In this document: in pieces, positions 7,944 through 17,266 of the stretch
Layout of the letters: the number at the start of each line of letters is the position of its first letter
Position numbering within the stretch: the first letter of the stretch is position 1
Assembly: GCF_028714655.1 (NCBI RefSeq)
Contig: NZ_JAQTLY010000001.1
Coordinates: 223,562 to 287,561, forward strand
DNA length: 64,000 nt
From: Sulfurimonas sp.
GTDB lineage: Bacteria; Campylobacterota; Campylobacteria; Campylobacterales; Sulfurimonadaceae
Direction: 5' to 3'
Made by a program: the position numbers and the translations under genes
The notes under the pieces: model-generated
Told to the model about the DNA's origin: nothing
Seen by the model: only the letters and a program-made list of their open reading frames with translations
Databases searched by the model: none

Positions 7944-8147
7944 TCAAAAACTTTACACAAAAAAATATTCTAAAAAAATTCGGAATTATTTGTATGTAAT
8001 TTATTTCTAAATAGGAATTATATGTGTATAATAAAAATTATTTTAGGAATTAAATTCCCAATAAACTTAAAATATAAGAAACAATAGAACTTTAAAAGTA
8101 ATTCTACATACATTAGAGTTGCTAAGAAAAGTAAGGAAAAAGACTTA

Positions 8148-8873
8148 ATGATAAAAAAATACTTCAAAAGTGATGATTTCAGAAAATTGAAATTAAAATT
8201 TAGACAATTAATTGGAACAGAACCAAAATTTTCCAAAGATGTAAATCTGCAAACAGAAAATTTCTCAGGATGGCATCTTGTCTCAAGTATGGTCAATGAA
8301 AATGATATAGTTTATTCTATAGGTATTTGTGATGATATAGGATTTGATTTATCTATAATAGAAAATAAAAAAGTGCAATTATTCGCATTTGATCCGACAC
8401 CATATTCGATTAAATGGATTAACAGCCAAAAATTACCTGAAAGATTTCATTTTTTCCCTTGGGCAGCTTCAGGAGAAGACGGAAAGTTTTTTCTCTATCC
8501 AAGAATAGACAAAAAAGGGGAAAAATCAGAAATTATGTACACTTTTCACACACAAGATGAAAATCGAGAGGACGGTGTTATTGTTGATGCATTTACGGTT
8601 GAATCAATGATGAAAAAATTAGAGCATACAAAAATTGATCTGCTAAAAATTGATATTGAGGGTGCTGAATATGCACTTTTAGACACCTTTCTTACCTCTT
8701 CATTAAGACCAAAACAATTGCTTGTTGAATTTCATCATCGTTTTAAAGGAATCGGAAAGCAAAAAACAATTGATGTTGTTAACCGCTTAAAAAAAGAGGG
8801 CTATTTGATAGCGCATATATCAATAACCGGCAGAGAATTAAGTTTTGTGCATAAAAACGAAATCAATTTATAA
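8148..8873 (+). CDS. FkbM-family methyltransferase
   Basis: The protein is 241 aa. A Rossmann-type SAM fold is suggested by VYSIGICDDIGFDLSII (motif I region), LFAFDPTPYS, PWAASGEDGKF and the FkbM hallmark IDLLKIDIEGAEYALL near residue 165, followed by LLVEFHHRF. Relatives O-methylate sugars or other small acceptors, often for surface polysaccharide; the acceptor here is unknown. It stands alone with no glycan genes nearby. Its end overlaps the convergent truncated toxin gene by 6 bases, so it may have arrived on the segment that cut that gene. Confidence 0.85.
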   Translation: MIKKYFKSDDFRKLKLKFRQLIGTEPKFSKDVNLQTENFSGWHLVSSMVNENDIVYSIGICDDIGFDLSIIENKKVQLFAFDPTPYSIKWINSQKLPERFHFFPWAASGEDGKFFLYPRIDKKGEKSEIMYTFHTQDENREDGVIVDAFTVESMMKKLEHTKIDLLKIDIEGAEYALLDTFLTSSLRPKQLLVEFHHRFKGIGKQKTIDVVNRLKKEGYLIAHISITGRELSFVHKNEINL

Positions 8874-9143
8874 AAAATCACTCACGATTAAGTTTGACTC
8901 TATCTCGACGCTAAGGTCAAACTTAGTCGTGAGTGCTTGTTTTATCTTTTTTATGGCAAAACTGTATCTTGGGGAGTTATTAGTAAAAAAGTCTAAATTA
9001 TCCGAATATCTTTTTTCTTGATAAAATCTGCTAAGACAAGTACCGCCCGTTAGATAAAAAATATTTTCAACACTAAAAACCACACCTAAAACTTCATCTT
9101 GAAGCTCATAGAGTTTTTGATAACTAAAACCTATGCTATCCAT
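8868..9143 (-). pseudogene. Truncated AbiEii/AbiGii-type nucleotidyltransferase toxin
   Basis: The 91-aa frame has the family start, FYLTGGTCLSRFYQEKRYSD followed by NLDFF. Two things suggest it is dead. The nucleotidyltransferase Asp-x-Asp is here Asn-Leu-Asp, the first aspartate being lost (codon AAT). The protein also stops at about 91 residues where relatives exceed 200, exactly where the FkbM gene ends. It overlaps the upstream partner gene by 13 bases. It could still be expressed as a short protein. Confidence 0.7.
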
Positions 9144-9439
9144 TTCAACTCATCTATCAAGAGAGGTTTGTCAAAAAAATAGACCTCTGCCATATTTTTT
9201 CGTCTAAAAGCAAAGTCGCCGTTAAATTGGGGTACTTTGTAATTTTCCAAAAGAAGTTTTAAGTCATCTTGGCTAAATATAGTCAAATCAGAAAAAGGCT
9301 TGGTATTATTAAGTAAAATTTTTGCAAATAAAAATGATTTTTTTTGCAAATCGCTACCCTCTGCTATGGCTTTTATGTCTTGGACTTCAAGCCTCATATC
9401 CAAAAAACAGTCTTTGAGTATTCTTTGATAATCTAACAT
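9131..9439 (-). CDS. Partner (antitoxin-like) protein of the AbiEii-type toxin
   Basis: The protein is 102 aa, upstream of and overlapping the truncated nucleotidyltransferase. It has no recognised motif: a helical N-terminal half (MLDYQRILKDCFLDMRLEVQ) and DFAFRRKNMAEVYFFDKPLL near the end. The position suggests the antitoxin or companion gene of an AbiE-like pair, but it lacks an obvious winged helix, so the role is inferred from context only. Confidence 0.6.
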   Translation of the reverse strand: MLDYQRILKDCFLDMRLEVQDIKAIAEGSDLQKKSFLFAKILLNNTKPFSDLTIFSQDDLKLLLENYKVPQFNGDFAFRRKNMAEVYFFDKPLLIDELKWIA

Positions 9440-9584
9440 TTTTACCGCCTTTTATAGTGCGATGTTAACATATTTTTATTCAAAAATCAGCTTCTTTGCC
9501 AAATTTAATTGCAAACCAAAAAACACGGTATAAGCCTCAAATAACTCTCTTATGCTATTATTATAAAAAAATTAAAGAGATAGT

Positions 9585-12146
9585 ATGAGCAAAGTAGAAA
9601 CTATTTATCTAAAAGATTATAAAGCACCGGAATTTACCGTCAAAACTTGTGATTTGGTTTTTGAACTATTTGAAGAGTATACGCAGGTTACAAATCTTAT
9701 GCACATTATAAAAGCAGATAAAGACTCTAAAGATTTGGTGTTAAACAGCGTTGATTTGGAACTTATAGAGATGTATTTGGATGATGTAAAACTTAATGAA
9801 GATAGATATGCCATCGAAAAAGAGCATTTGAGAGTTTTAGATGTAGGCGATGAGTTCAAACTTATCATCATTAACAAAATTTATCCGCAGCTAAACAGCG
9901 AACTTGAGGGGCTTTACAAGTCCGGAACTATCTTTTGTACGCAAAACGAGCCTGAGGGTTTTAGAAGAATTACTCCATATATAGACCGTCCCGATGTTAT
10001 GGCGATCTTTAGAACAACCCTTGTGGCGGATAGGGAGAGATACCCGATTTTGCTTAGCAACGGAAACAGAGAGACAAATTTTAAACTTGATGATAAAAGA
10101 CACGGTGCCACTTGGTTTGACCCGCATCCAAAACCGTCATATCTTTTTGCGCTTGTTGCGGGAAATTTGGGAGTCATACAAGACAAGTTCGTGACAAAGA
10201 GCGGTAAGTACGCAAGGCTTTATATCTATACCGATAAAGGCAATGAGTCTAAGTGCTTCCATGCGATGAAGTCGCTTAAAGAGTCGATGAAGTGGGATGA
10301 AGCCGTTTACGGCAGAGAGTATGATTTGGACCTTTATAATATCGTTGCGGTCGATAGTTTTAACATGGGAGCGATGGAGAATAAGGGGCTGAATATTTTT
10401 AATTCTGCTTATGTCCTAGCAGATGAAGATACGGCAACCGACGGCAACTTTATGGCGATTCAAAGCGTTATAGCGCATGAATATTTTCATAACTGGACGG
10501 GAAACCGCATCACTTGCCGTGACTGGTTTCAACTCACGCTAAAAGAGGGTTTGACCGTATTTCGCGACCAATGTTTCTCGGCTGATTTAAACTCAAAAGA
10601 GGTTAAACGAATAGAGGATGTCAGAGCTTTGCGGGAGCGGCAGTTCGTCGAAGACGGCTCTCCTATGGCTCATCCGATTCAGCCTGATTCGTATATGGCT
10701 ATAAATAACTTTTATACGGCAACTGTTTATGAAAAAGGTGCCGAAGTTATCCGTATGATATATACTCTTTTGGGTGAAGAAAGATACCGCAAGGCAACGG
10801 ATTTGTACTTTGATACTTTTGACTCTCAAGCGGTGCGAACGGATGATTTTTTATGGGCGATGAGTAAGGCAGGCGGAGTAGATTTGGAGCAGTTTAAGAG
10901 GTGGTACCATCAGTCGGGTACGCCAAAACTCCGAGTTGAGGAGAAGTTTGAAGAGGGCAAATACACTCTTACGCTTACACAAATAGTGCCAAATGCCGTA
11001 GACGGCAGCAAGCAAAAACCGTACTATTTTCCGCTAAAAATAGCGCTTTTAGACGAGAGCGGCAGAGAGATAGAGGAAAAAATATTAATAGTTTCAAAAG
11101 AGAGCGAAGATTTTATTTTTAAAACTTCATCAAAGCCTGTTTTGTCGATAAACAGGGATTTTTCGGCTCCTATTATAGTTGAACAAGCGCAAAATAACTA
11201 TGCTTTTTTAATGAAGCATGACAAAAACAGCTTTGTAAGATATGAGTCGGCTCAATCTTTTGGTATTGCGACGATAGAAGCTTTGATGAGGGGCGAGACG
11301 ATAGATGAAGAGTTTGTGAAGGCTTACGGACATATACTAGGCAGCGAACTGGATCTCTCTTTCAAAGCGCTTCTTTTGGAACTGCCGAGTGTAACGGCAC
11401 TGATGCAAAGACAAGAAGAAGTTGATTTTGAGCCTATTTATGAGGCTAAAGAGAAGCTGGAAAAACATTTAGCCGCTGTTTTTAAAGATAAACTCTTAGA
11501 GATTTACACTCAAAACCACAAGCCTTTATGCAAAGAGCTTGATGCAAAAAGTATGGGTGAGAGAAGCATAAAAAACCGCTGTTTAAAACTTCTCTCGGCT
11601 TTAAAGAGTGATGAGGTTATCACTATAGCAAATGCACAGTATAACGACTCTATAACTATGACGGACAGGGTGGCGGCGCTTGATATCTTAGAAAATACCG
11701 CACCGCTTCATGCCAAAATCTCACAAGAACATTTTTACAAAAGATACAAAAATGATACTTTGGTAATGAACAAATACTTTTCGCTCTTGGCCTCTTCGCA
11801 AAGAGAGGGAGTATTGGAGCGAGTTGTAGCACTTCAAAATGATGATGCGTACAATGAGCTGGTACCGAACTTGGTTCGCTCTTTGATAGGTTCGTTTTCA
11901 AGAAATTACAAATACTTTCACACAAAAGAGGGTTTTGGGTATAAGTTTGTAGCGGATAAGATTATTGATATAGATAAGATAAATCCGCAGATGGCTTCAG
12001 GACTTGCGGGTGCATTTAAAACATATGAAAAATTAAACAGTGTTAATAAAAAACTGATGAGAGCAGAACTAAAGAGGGTTATGTCTGAGCCGTCAATCTC
12101 AAAAAATGTTTATGAAATTGTCAGTAAAATCATAAAAATATCATAA
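9585..12146 (+). CDS. pepN: Aminopeptidase N (M1 family)
   Basis: This 853-aa M1 metallopeptidase removes N-terminal residues from peptides in the cytoplasm. Visible motifs are GAMENKG (262-268), which binds the substrate N-terminus, and the zinc site HEYFH (298-302) with a downstream Glu in LKEGLTVFRDQ. The C-terminal alpha-helical domain is full length (E. coli PepN is 870 aa). Its ATG at 9585 is 145 bases from the divergent gene. It is followed after 17 bases by a histidine kinase gene on the same strand. Confidence 0.95.
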   Translation: MSKVETIYLKDYKAPEFTVKTCDLVFELFEEYTQVTNLMHIIKADKDSKDLVLNSVDLELIEMYLDDVKLNEDRYAIEKEHLRVLDVGDEFKLIIINKIYPQLNSELEGLYKSGTIFCTQNEPEGFRRITPYIDRPDVMAIFRTTLVADRERYPILLSNGNRETNFKLDDKRHGATWFDPHPKPSYLFALVAGNLGVIQDKFVTKSGKYARLYIYTDKGNESKCFHAMKSLKESMKWDEAVYGREYDLDLYNIVAVDSFNMGAMENKGLNIFNSAYVLADEDTATDGNFMAIQSVIAHEYFHNWTGNRITCRDWFQLTLKEGLTVFRDQCFSADLNSKEVKRIEDVRALRERQFVEDGSPMAHPIQPDSYMAINNFYTATVYEKGAEVIRMIYTLLGEERYRKATDLYFDTFDSQAVRTDDFLWAMSKAGGVDLEQFKRWYHQSGTPKLRVEEKFEEGKYTLTLTQIVPNAVDGSKQKPYYFPLKIALLDESGREIEEKILIVSKESEDFIFKTSSKPVLSINRDFSAPIIVEQAQNNYAFLMKHDKNSFVRYESAQSFGIATIEALMRGETIDEEFVKAYGHILGSELDLSFKALLLELPSVTALMQRQEEVDFEPIYEAKEKLEKHLAAVFKDKLLEIYTQNHKPLCKELDAKSMGERSIKNRCLKLLSALKSDEVITIANAQYNDSITMTDRVAALDILENTAPLHAKISQEHFYKRYKNDTLVMNKYFSLLASSQREGVLERVVALQNDDAYNELVPNLVRSLIGSFSRNYKYFHTKEGFGYKFVADKIIDIDKINPQMASGLAGAFKTYEKLNSVNKKLMRAELKRVMSEPSISKNVYEIVSKIIKIS

Positions 12147-12163
12147 TTTACGGATAAATAAAA

Positions 12164-14818
12164 ATGGAAAGAAAAGTACCGATTCTTGTAAAAAACAGAG
12201 ATATTTTTATGTCGGCAAAAGAGATTATTCTCCTACAGTGGGTATCGTATGAATCTCCTCAAGAGATACTAAAAGTTCATAATATAGATAAAAAACAGTT
12301 TTTGGATGATTATGCAGGCGGTGTATTTGACTATTTTATAGGAGTAATATCCGGTAGAGTAGAAATCGGAGATTGCCCAATTATGCAAAATCTTCTAATC
12401 TATCTAAAAGACAGAGATATCAGAGCGGATGAACTCTTTGAGATATGCAGTCATTTTAGGAAGTCAATGATTGATTTTACATACGATGTAAAGCTAAATT
12501 CAAAAGCAATTTTCGATGAGATATCTTTTTTGTTTGATCAAAATTTTCGTGGGGTCTTAAGGCACTACACCGATACTATCTTTCAAAAAGAGCAAGAGAT
12601 AAATCGACATGTAAAGCTTTTAAGTGAGTATCAAAAAGCATTAGATGAGAGTTCTATCATCTCTAAAACGGATATGGACGGCAAAATAACCTATGTAAAC
12701 GACAAGTATATAAAATTGAGCGGTTACAGTGCGGATGAGCTAATAGGGAGTAAGCATAGCATATTTAAACATGAAGATATGCCTCAGGAATATTTTGATG
12801 ATTTATGGTTTCAGCTTAAACATGCAGATGTTTTTCGTGGAACGATTAAAAATAACAAGAAAGACGGAGACTATTTTTATGTTGATGTAACTATTGTAAA
12901 GATAACGGATCCTTACGATAATTCGATTGAGTATATATCCATAGCAAACGATGTTACGAAATTGGTAGATGCAAGACTTGAAGCACAAAAAGCATCAAGA
13001 GCAAAAGAGTACTTCTTGTCAAATATGTCACACGAGATAAGAACTCCTCTAAATGCGATACTTGGCTTTGTAAATCTACTTATAGATAAAGATGTCTCAA
13101 AACAGCATCGAAAATATTTAGAGATTATTTTAAACAGCGGGGAAAATTTACTTAGTATTATTAACGATATTTTGGATTTTTCAAAACTAAGAAGCGGTGA
13201 GTTTACTATTGAGCCGAAAATATTTTCGATTCATGAAGAGATAAGTCACGCGTTGGAGTTATTTGTTGCTTCGGCAAATTCAAGAGATATAACTATTACC
13301 TCATTTATAGACCCGAAGATTCCAAAAGAGCTATATGCCGATGCTCTTAGAATAAAGCAGATACTATCGAATTTTTTAAGCAACGCCATAAAATTTACAA
13401 AAACGGGCGGTCATATACATGTAGAAGTTACCTGCGATAATGAAATTCTAAAAGTCAGCGTAAGCGATAACGGGGTCGGTATCGCAAAAGAGGATTTGAA
13501 AAATATATTTTCTGCTTTTACTCAGGCAAATCATGAGGGCATTGAAAATTATGAGGGTACGGGTTTGGGACTCTCAATATGTCATCAGCTCTCAAAACAT
13601 ATGGGCGGAGATATATTTGTAAAATCGACGCTCGGCGAGGGGAGTACATTTTGGATTGAGATTCCGGTTGAGATTCATAGCAAAGAGTGCAAAATCTTTA
13701 ACGATATTGACGAGATCAAAGCGCTAAAAATCGTTTTATATCTAAAAGACGGTACTCCTAACTACAAAACCGAGTCATTTTTAAAATATGCAAAAGTATT
13801 TAATACAGAGATAGATGTGGTAGAGAGCCTTGATAAAGAGTATGATATAGCCATAGTTTTAGAAGAGGATATCGATGATAAAATCAGAGAAAAGATATTG
13901 GATTCAAATGAAAAATATATTATTCTAGCAAGTAAACCGGATGACAAGTATGAAAAATATTTTCACATATCTTCTGTATATTTTCCGCTTTACTGCTCAA
14001 AAATAAAAAGCGCTTTTGATGAACTTTTTCATCCTGAGCTTTTTTGTCCTTACAGAGTAGACGGAGGTAAAAAATTCTCCGGACATATTCTTATAGCCGA
14101 AGACAATATAGCAAATCAAGAGTTGATTAAGATATTGCTTGACAAGTACGGGCTTACTTATGATTTGGCTACAAACGGACTTGAAGCGGTAAACCTTTAT
14201 AAGAAAAATAATTATGATTTGATTTTGATGGATGAACAGATGCCTGTAATGGACGGAAATGCAGCCGTGCAGGCAATCATAAAGTATGAGAAAGAGAAAG
14301 GATTAAGACACACTCCGGTTTCTGCTTTGACCGCAAATGTAATCAAAGGTGCAAAAGAGAGAGGGCTTCAAAGCGGTTTTGACTCATTTTTGGGAAAACC
14401 TATCGTTATAAAAGAGCTGGAAAGGGTCTTTTTTAATTATCTAAAAATTACCAAAGAGAGTATCGGTACGCCAAATAGTTCCGATACTAAATGCAATATA
14501 GAAGGTTTGGATTGTGAAAAACTGACTCAGGAATTAATGCTAAGCGGTGAAGAGTTGAGAATGCTTGTGGAACTTTTTATTAAAAAGATGCAAATACAGA
14601 TTCCTGAACTGCAGAATGCTATCGAACTAAGAGATTATAAAAAGATAGCACTTGTCTCTCACAGCATAAAAGGTTCAAGCGGCAACTTTAGACTTGAAGA
14701 GATACAAGAAGAGAGCGCAAAGATGGAAGGTATGGCTAAAAATAAAGATAGCAAATACAAATATGAAGCAGCGTTCGAGAAGATAAAAGATAGAGTAGCA
14801 AAGATAAAAATTGTTTAG
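12164..14818 (+). CDS. Hybrid sensor histidine kinase (PAS-HisKA-HATPase-REC-HPt)
   Basis: This 884-aa protein has no clear membrane helix and so is probably cytoplasmic. Domains in order are: a helical N-terminal region (1-150), perhaps a sensor; PAS (about 155-270, DMDGKITYVNDKYIKLSGYS); HisKA with His290 in SNMSHEIRTPLNA; HATPase (NFLSNAIKFT, DNGVGIA, GTGLGLS); a degenerate second receiver-like stretch near 525-620; a full receiver (ILIAEDNIANQ, LILMDEQMPVMDG); and HPt with VSHSIKGSSGNF near 830. It can run a full intramolecular phosphorelay. No response regulator with an output domain is adjacent, so the target is unknown. Confidence 0.9.
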   Translation: MERKVPILVKNRDIFMSAKEIILLQWVSYESPQEILKVHNIDKKQFLDDYAGGVFDYFIGVISGRVEIGDCPIMQNLLIYLKDRDIRADELFEICSHFRKSMIDFTYDVKLNSKAIFDEISFLFDQNFRGVLRHYTDTIFQKEQEINRHVKLLSEYQKALDESSIISKTDMDGKITYVNDKYIKLSGYSADELIGSKHSIFKHEDMPQEYFDDLWFQLKHADVFRGTIKNNKKDGDYFYVDVTIVKITDPYDNSIEYISIANDVTKLVDARLEAQKASRAKEYFLSNMSHEIRTPLNAILGFVNLLIDKDVSKQHRKYLEIILNSGENLLSIINDILDFSKLRSGEFTIEPKIFSIHEEISHALELFVASANSRDITITSFIDPKIPKELYADALRIKQILSNFLSNAIKFTKTGGHIHVEVTCDNEILKVSVSDNGVGIAKEDLKNIFSAFTQANHEGIENYEGTGLGLSICHQLSKHMGGDIFVKSTLGEGSTFWIEIPVEIHSKECKIFNDIDEIKALKIVLYLKDGTPNYKTESFLKYAKVFNTEIDVVESLDKEYDIAIVLEEDIDDKIREKILDSNEKYIILASKPDDKYEKYFHISSVYFPLYCSKIKSAFDELFHPELFCPYRVDGGKKFSGHILIAEDNIANQELIKILLDKYGLTYDLATNGLEAVNLYKKNNYDLILMDEQMPVMDGNAAVQAIIKYEKEKGLRHTPVSALTANVIKGAKERGLQSGFDSFLGKPIVIKELERVFFNYLKITKESIGTPNSSDTKCNIEGLDCEKLTQELMLSGEELRMLVELFIKKMQIQIPELQNAIELRDYKKIALVSHSIKGSSGNFRLEEIQEESAKMEGMAKNKDSKYKYEAAFEKIKDRVAKIKIV

Positions 14819-14828
14819 TCTATAAAGA

Positions 14829-14897
14829 GAGATTGCCGCGCTTTGCTCGCAATGACAGTGCGGCTCTCCGTCATTGAGAGCAAAGCGCGGCAATCTC
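14829..14897. repeat. Family D palindrome (28-bp arms)
   Basis: The arms at 14829-14856 and 14870-14897 begin GAGATTGCCGCGCTTTGCTC and pair with a single mismatch around a 13-base loop. Similar sequence is at 16229-16290 and 23085-23126. Such GATTGC...GCAATGAC repeats are common dispersed elements in many bacteria. It lies between convergent genes and may end transcription. Confidence 0.8.
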
Positions 14898-14903
14898 AAT
14901 AAG

Positions 14904-15614
14904 TTAAAATAGAAATGCGCTAACCAAACCGATTAATCCCCCAAAAACCCCGCCCCAGACTACGAGCCATGAAAGATGTTCGTTGATAAGTTTATAAACC
15001 ATCTCTTTTACCATAAGCGGGGTTAGTTCGCCGAGTCTTGAGTCTATGATACTTTCTATTGAATCAATCATATCATCGTTTAATGATGAGCTTTTGAGAT
15101 GTTTTTGCAGAGTGTCGTTGAACTTTTCGCTCTCTACTATCTGTATGACTGCGCTTTTCATTTTTATGGTAAAGGGTTCTCTGAGATTTTCAAGTATGCT
15201 CGCTCCGCCGAACATTCCAAGCATTCCTCCAAAAGATGACTCCATAACGGTTTTGCTTAGTGCATCAAAAGCGGGCGAGAAGTCAGTCTCTTCTACGACG
15301 GGAGCCAAATCCATCCTTTTTTCTTCACTTTCAAAGAAATTTTCTATCTGCTCTTGTGTAAAAAATTGAGTCATCATAAGATTTTTTATGGACTCTTTGA
15401 AAGCTTCAAATCTTAGCGGTATTACTCCTGAACCGTAAAGGAACGGAACTTTCTCAAACAGCATATGAATAGCAAGCTGATTTGTAACGGAGCCTGAGAG
15501 TGCAAATAGCCCTGTGTAAAGAAGCAGAGAACCGATATGACTCTCAAATGCAAAAGATATAAAAACAAGCAGGGCGGAGATTGCATTTGTTAAAAAAGTT
15601 TTTGACAGTGTCAA
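14904..15614 (-). CDS. DUF445 family membrane protein
   Basis: The 236-aa protein has hydrophobic helices at the N-terminus (AISALLVFISFAF and IGSLLLYTGLFALSG) and a C-terminal helix (WLVVWGGVFGGLIGLVSAFL). The motif SVTNQLAIHMLFEKVPFLYGSGVIP matches the DUF445/YheB-type signature (TNxxAxxMLF...GxGxIP). The soluble middle holds helical LPLVM-like repeats. Its function is unknown in all relatives I know. It is a single gene between repeats. Confidence 0.85.
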   Translation of the reverse strand: MTLSKTFLTNAISALLVFISFAFESHIGSLLLYTGLFALSGSVTNQLAIHMLFEKVPFLYGSGVIPLRFEAFKESIKNLMMTQFFTQEQIENFFESEEKRMDLAPVVEETDFSPAFDALSKTVMESSFGGMLGMFGGASILENLREPFTIKMKSAVIQIVESEKFNDTLQKHLKSSSLNDDMIDSIESIIDSRLGELTPLMVKEMVYKLINEHLSWLVVWGGVFGGLIGLVSAFLF

Positions 15615-15692
15615 TATAAACTCCTTGAAGTAAAAGCAAAATTATACTAAAAAGAACTTATAATGGCACAAATAATATGAAATGGGTATTTT

Positions 15693-16166
15693 ATGAAGCA
15701 AGAGAGTTATAATCTTTTTAGAAGTGCGGATATACAAACGATTTTACAAACATTGGATAGCGAGTTAAAAAGCAGAAACGAGTCCCCTTTTTGGAGAGAC
15801 AGAGTCGTTCCTTTTAGTGAGGCGATTTTGAGCGTTTTGGTTCCGCTTAGAGATGCAGAGATGCTTTTTAACCCTGAGGGCGTCGCCGTGAGTGAACTTA
15901 CTCCGGAGCTTTTTTTTAGATGGAGTGATTTTGTAAGTTTAAAAACTCTGGCTTTTACGATTCAAAAATCAAATGAGGTGAGAGTTTTACTTAGAACCAA
16001 GCTTGACGATGCGGTATGTAAAAATTACAAAAGCATAGATTTGAAGATATTGGGTGATTATCTGGCAAAAAACAGTGTCAATCTTGATAATGAAGCTTTG
16101 GACTTTCCCATTTCAAACTATAACTTGCATCAGGGTGTGAGCAATGTTATAAAGTCGCTTTTGTAG
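15693..16166 (+). CDS. Hypothetical protein
   Basis: The protein is 157 aa and soluble, with no signal peptide. The stretch SPFWRDRVVPFSEAILSVLV followed by a LRDAEMLF / LTPELFFRWSDF pattern recalls a segment of conjugative coupling proteins (TraD-like), but Walker motifs are absent, so this is only a weak likeness and could reflect a detached domain. It is divergent from the DUF445 gene, with 78 bases between them. Confidence 0.6.
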   Translation: MKQESYNLFRSADIQTILQTLDSELKSRNESPFWRDRVVPFSEAILSVLVPLRDAEMLFNPEGVAVSELTPELFFRWSDFVSLKTLAFTIQKSNEVRVLLRTKLDDAVCKNYKSIDLKILGDYLAKNSVNLDNEALDFPISNYNLHQGVSNVIKSLL

Positions 16167-16169
16167 AGA

Positions 16170-16290
16170 GCCAAGAGAGGACTGCTGCGTTGCTGTGCCC
16201 CTCGCAATGACAAAATTTCGTTATTGAAATTGGCGTGTTTGTCATTGAGATTGCCGCGCTTTGCTCGCAATGACAAGCGAAGCAATCTAG
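16170..16290. repeat. Family D repeats, two partial copies
   Basis: The gap between two convergent genes holds CTCGCAATGACAAAATTTCG (from 16201) and then TTGTCATTGAGATTGCCGCG running into CTTTGCTCGCAATGACAAGC. These match the arms of the repeats at 14829 and 23085. Nothing else was seen here. Confidence 0.65.
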
Positions 16291-16302
16291 TTAATTTGAA
16301 GT

Positions 16303-16701
16303 TTAATTCGCCTGATACGGCAAAATAGGCAATTTTAGCTGTTTTGCGTAAACGATGCCGCTCTTTATATTTATAACATCATAATTCATTTTTTGCGATA
16401 AAAAAGGTGCCAAAATCTTAGTTCTGCTTCCCGTTCTGCAAATAATAGCAAAAGGTTTTTTTGTATCTACCGCACTGTTTAGTTTTTGTAAAAAATCATT
16501 CAAATCATACTTCCCTTTTTCATCAAAAAGCATAATCGGTATAGAGCCTTGCAAAAGTCCCGTCTCTTTCCATTCGGATGGTGTTCTAATGTCTACGATA
16601 GGCATTTTTGAATCAATCAAGGCTTGCGAAGCTTCCTCATCTTTAACGGCGGCAAAAAGCAAAGTAGATAAAAACAAAAACGATAATAAAATTTTTTTCA
16701 A
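16303..16701 (-). CDS. Periplasmic rhodanese-like protein
   Basis: This 132-aa protein has a Sec signal peptide (MKKILLSFLFLSTLLFAAVK, cleavage probably near residue 18). A single rhodanese domain follows: MPIVDIRTPSEWKETGLLQG and the active-site loop AIICRTGSRTK, whose Cys could carry a persulfide. Such exported single-domain rhodaneses are common in sulfur-oxidising Campylobacterota. The sulfur donor and acceptor are not shown by the sequence. It stands alone. Confidence 0.85.
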   Translation of the reverse strand: MKKILLSFLFLSTLLFAAVKDEEASQALIDSKMPIVDIRTPSEWKETGLLQGSIPIMLFDEKGKYDLNDFLQKLNSAVDTKKPFAIICRTGSRTKILAPFLSQKMNYDVINIKSGIVYAKQLKLPILPYQAN

Positions 16702-16738
16702 TAGGGTTCTCCATGCTAAATAATATACTTTGTAATCT

Positions 16739-16824
16739 CTCGTATTTTATGCGAGTAGCTTTAGGGGGTTGCAAGGGACAAGTTTGTCCCTGCCACTATG
16801 GATGGGCTCTGCTCATCAATAGTG
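16739..16824 (+). repeat. Family B three-hairpin element, copy 1
   Basis: Order: stem 1 CTCGTAT/ATGCGAG (16739-16755), the constant block TAGCTTTAGGGGGTTG, a central stem GGGACA/TGTCCC, and stem 2 CACTAT...ATAGTG (to 16824). Copies 2-4 keep the constant parts but have different stem 1 and stem 2 sequences that still pair. Confidence 0.75.
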
Positions 16825-16880
16825 TTTAACAACAGTAATTAATTGTATAATTATACTAACAAATAAATAATAGGTAAAAA

Positions 16881-17249
16881 ATGGCATCACAAAAAGCGGT
16901 TGATAATGCAAACAGATTGCGATATATTAGAGCGTTGGAGCGATTTCATAAGAGCATAATCGGGTATTTGTCCGGTAATCCCGAGATAACGATTGACGGG
17001 TATAACAAAAAGATAGAATCCAATCTAAAAATTTTACAAAGAGTTGATGAGATATCGCTTTACAAGGGCGATCTGCAAGATTTGCAAAAACTTGTTAAAA
17101 AGATGATTGCTTTTAAAGAGAGCAGCAAAGATATAGGCGAGATTAAAGATGAGATTTTATATGCCTCAAATCAACTTGATAAAACAAAAAATGCAAGACG
17201 CTATAAAAAAGATAAGCACTCCCAGTCAATATATAGTGATTGGGAGTAG
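16881..17249 (+). CDS. Hypothetical helical protein
   Basis: The protein is 122 aa, basic and helical (VDNANRLRYIRALERFHKSI, then DLQDLQKLVKKMIAFKESSK). It has no signal peptide, membrane helix or known motif. It is convergent with the chemoreceptor gene; the last codons contain a CTCCCA...TGGGAG hairpin (17219-17247) that may end transcription of both. Function unknown. Confidence 0.6.
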   Translation: MASQKAVDNANRLRYIRALERFHKSIIGYLSGNPEITIDGYNKKIESNLKILQRVDEISLYKGDLQDLQKLVKKMIAFKESSKDIGEIKDEILYASNQLDKTKNARRYKKDKHSQSIYSDWE

Positions 17250-17266
17250 GACGGCAGATGATGAGT

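Noticed and set aside
15693..16166. Fragment of a conjugative coupling protein
   Set aside because: Only one weak segment is similar, there are no Walker motifs, and no other conjugation gene is near.
16739..16824. Integron attC site
   Set aside because: The conserved GTTRRRY/RYYYAAC core sites are not present in any copy, and no integrase was seen.
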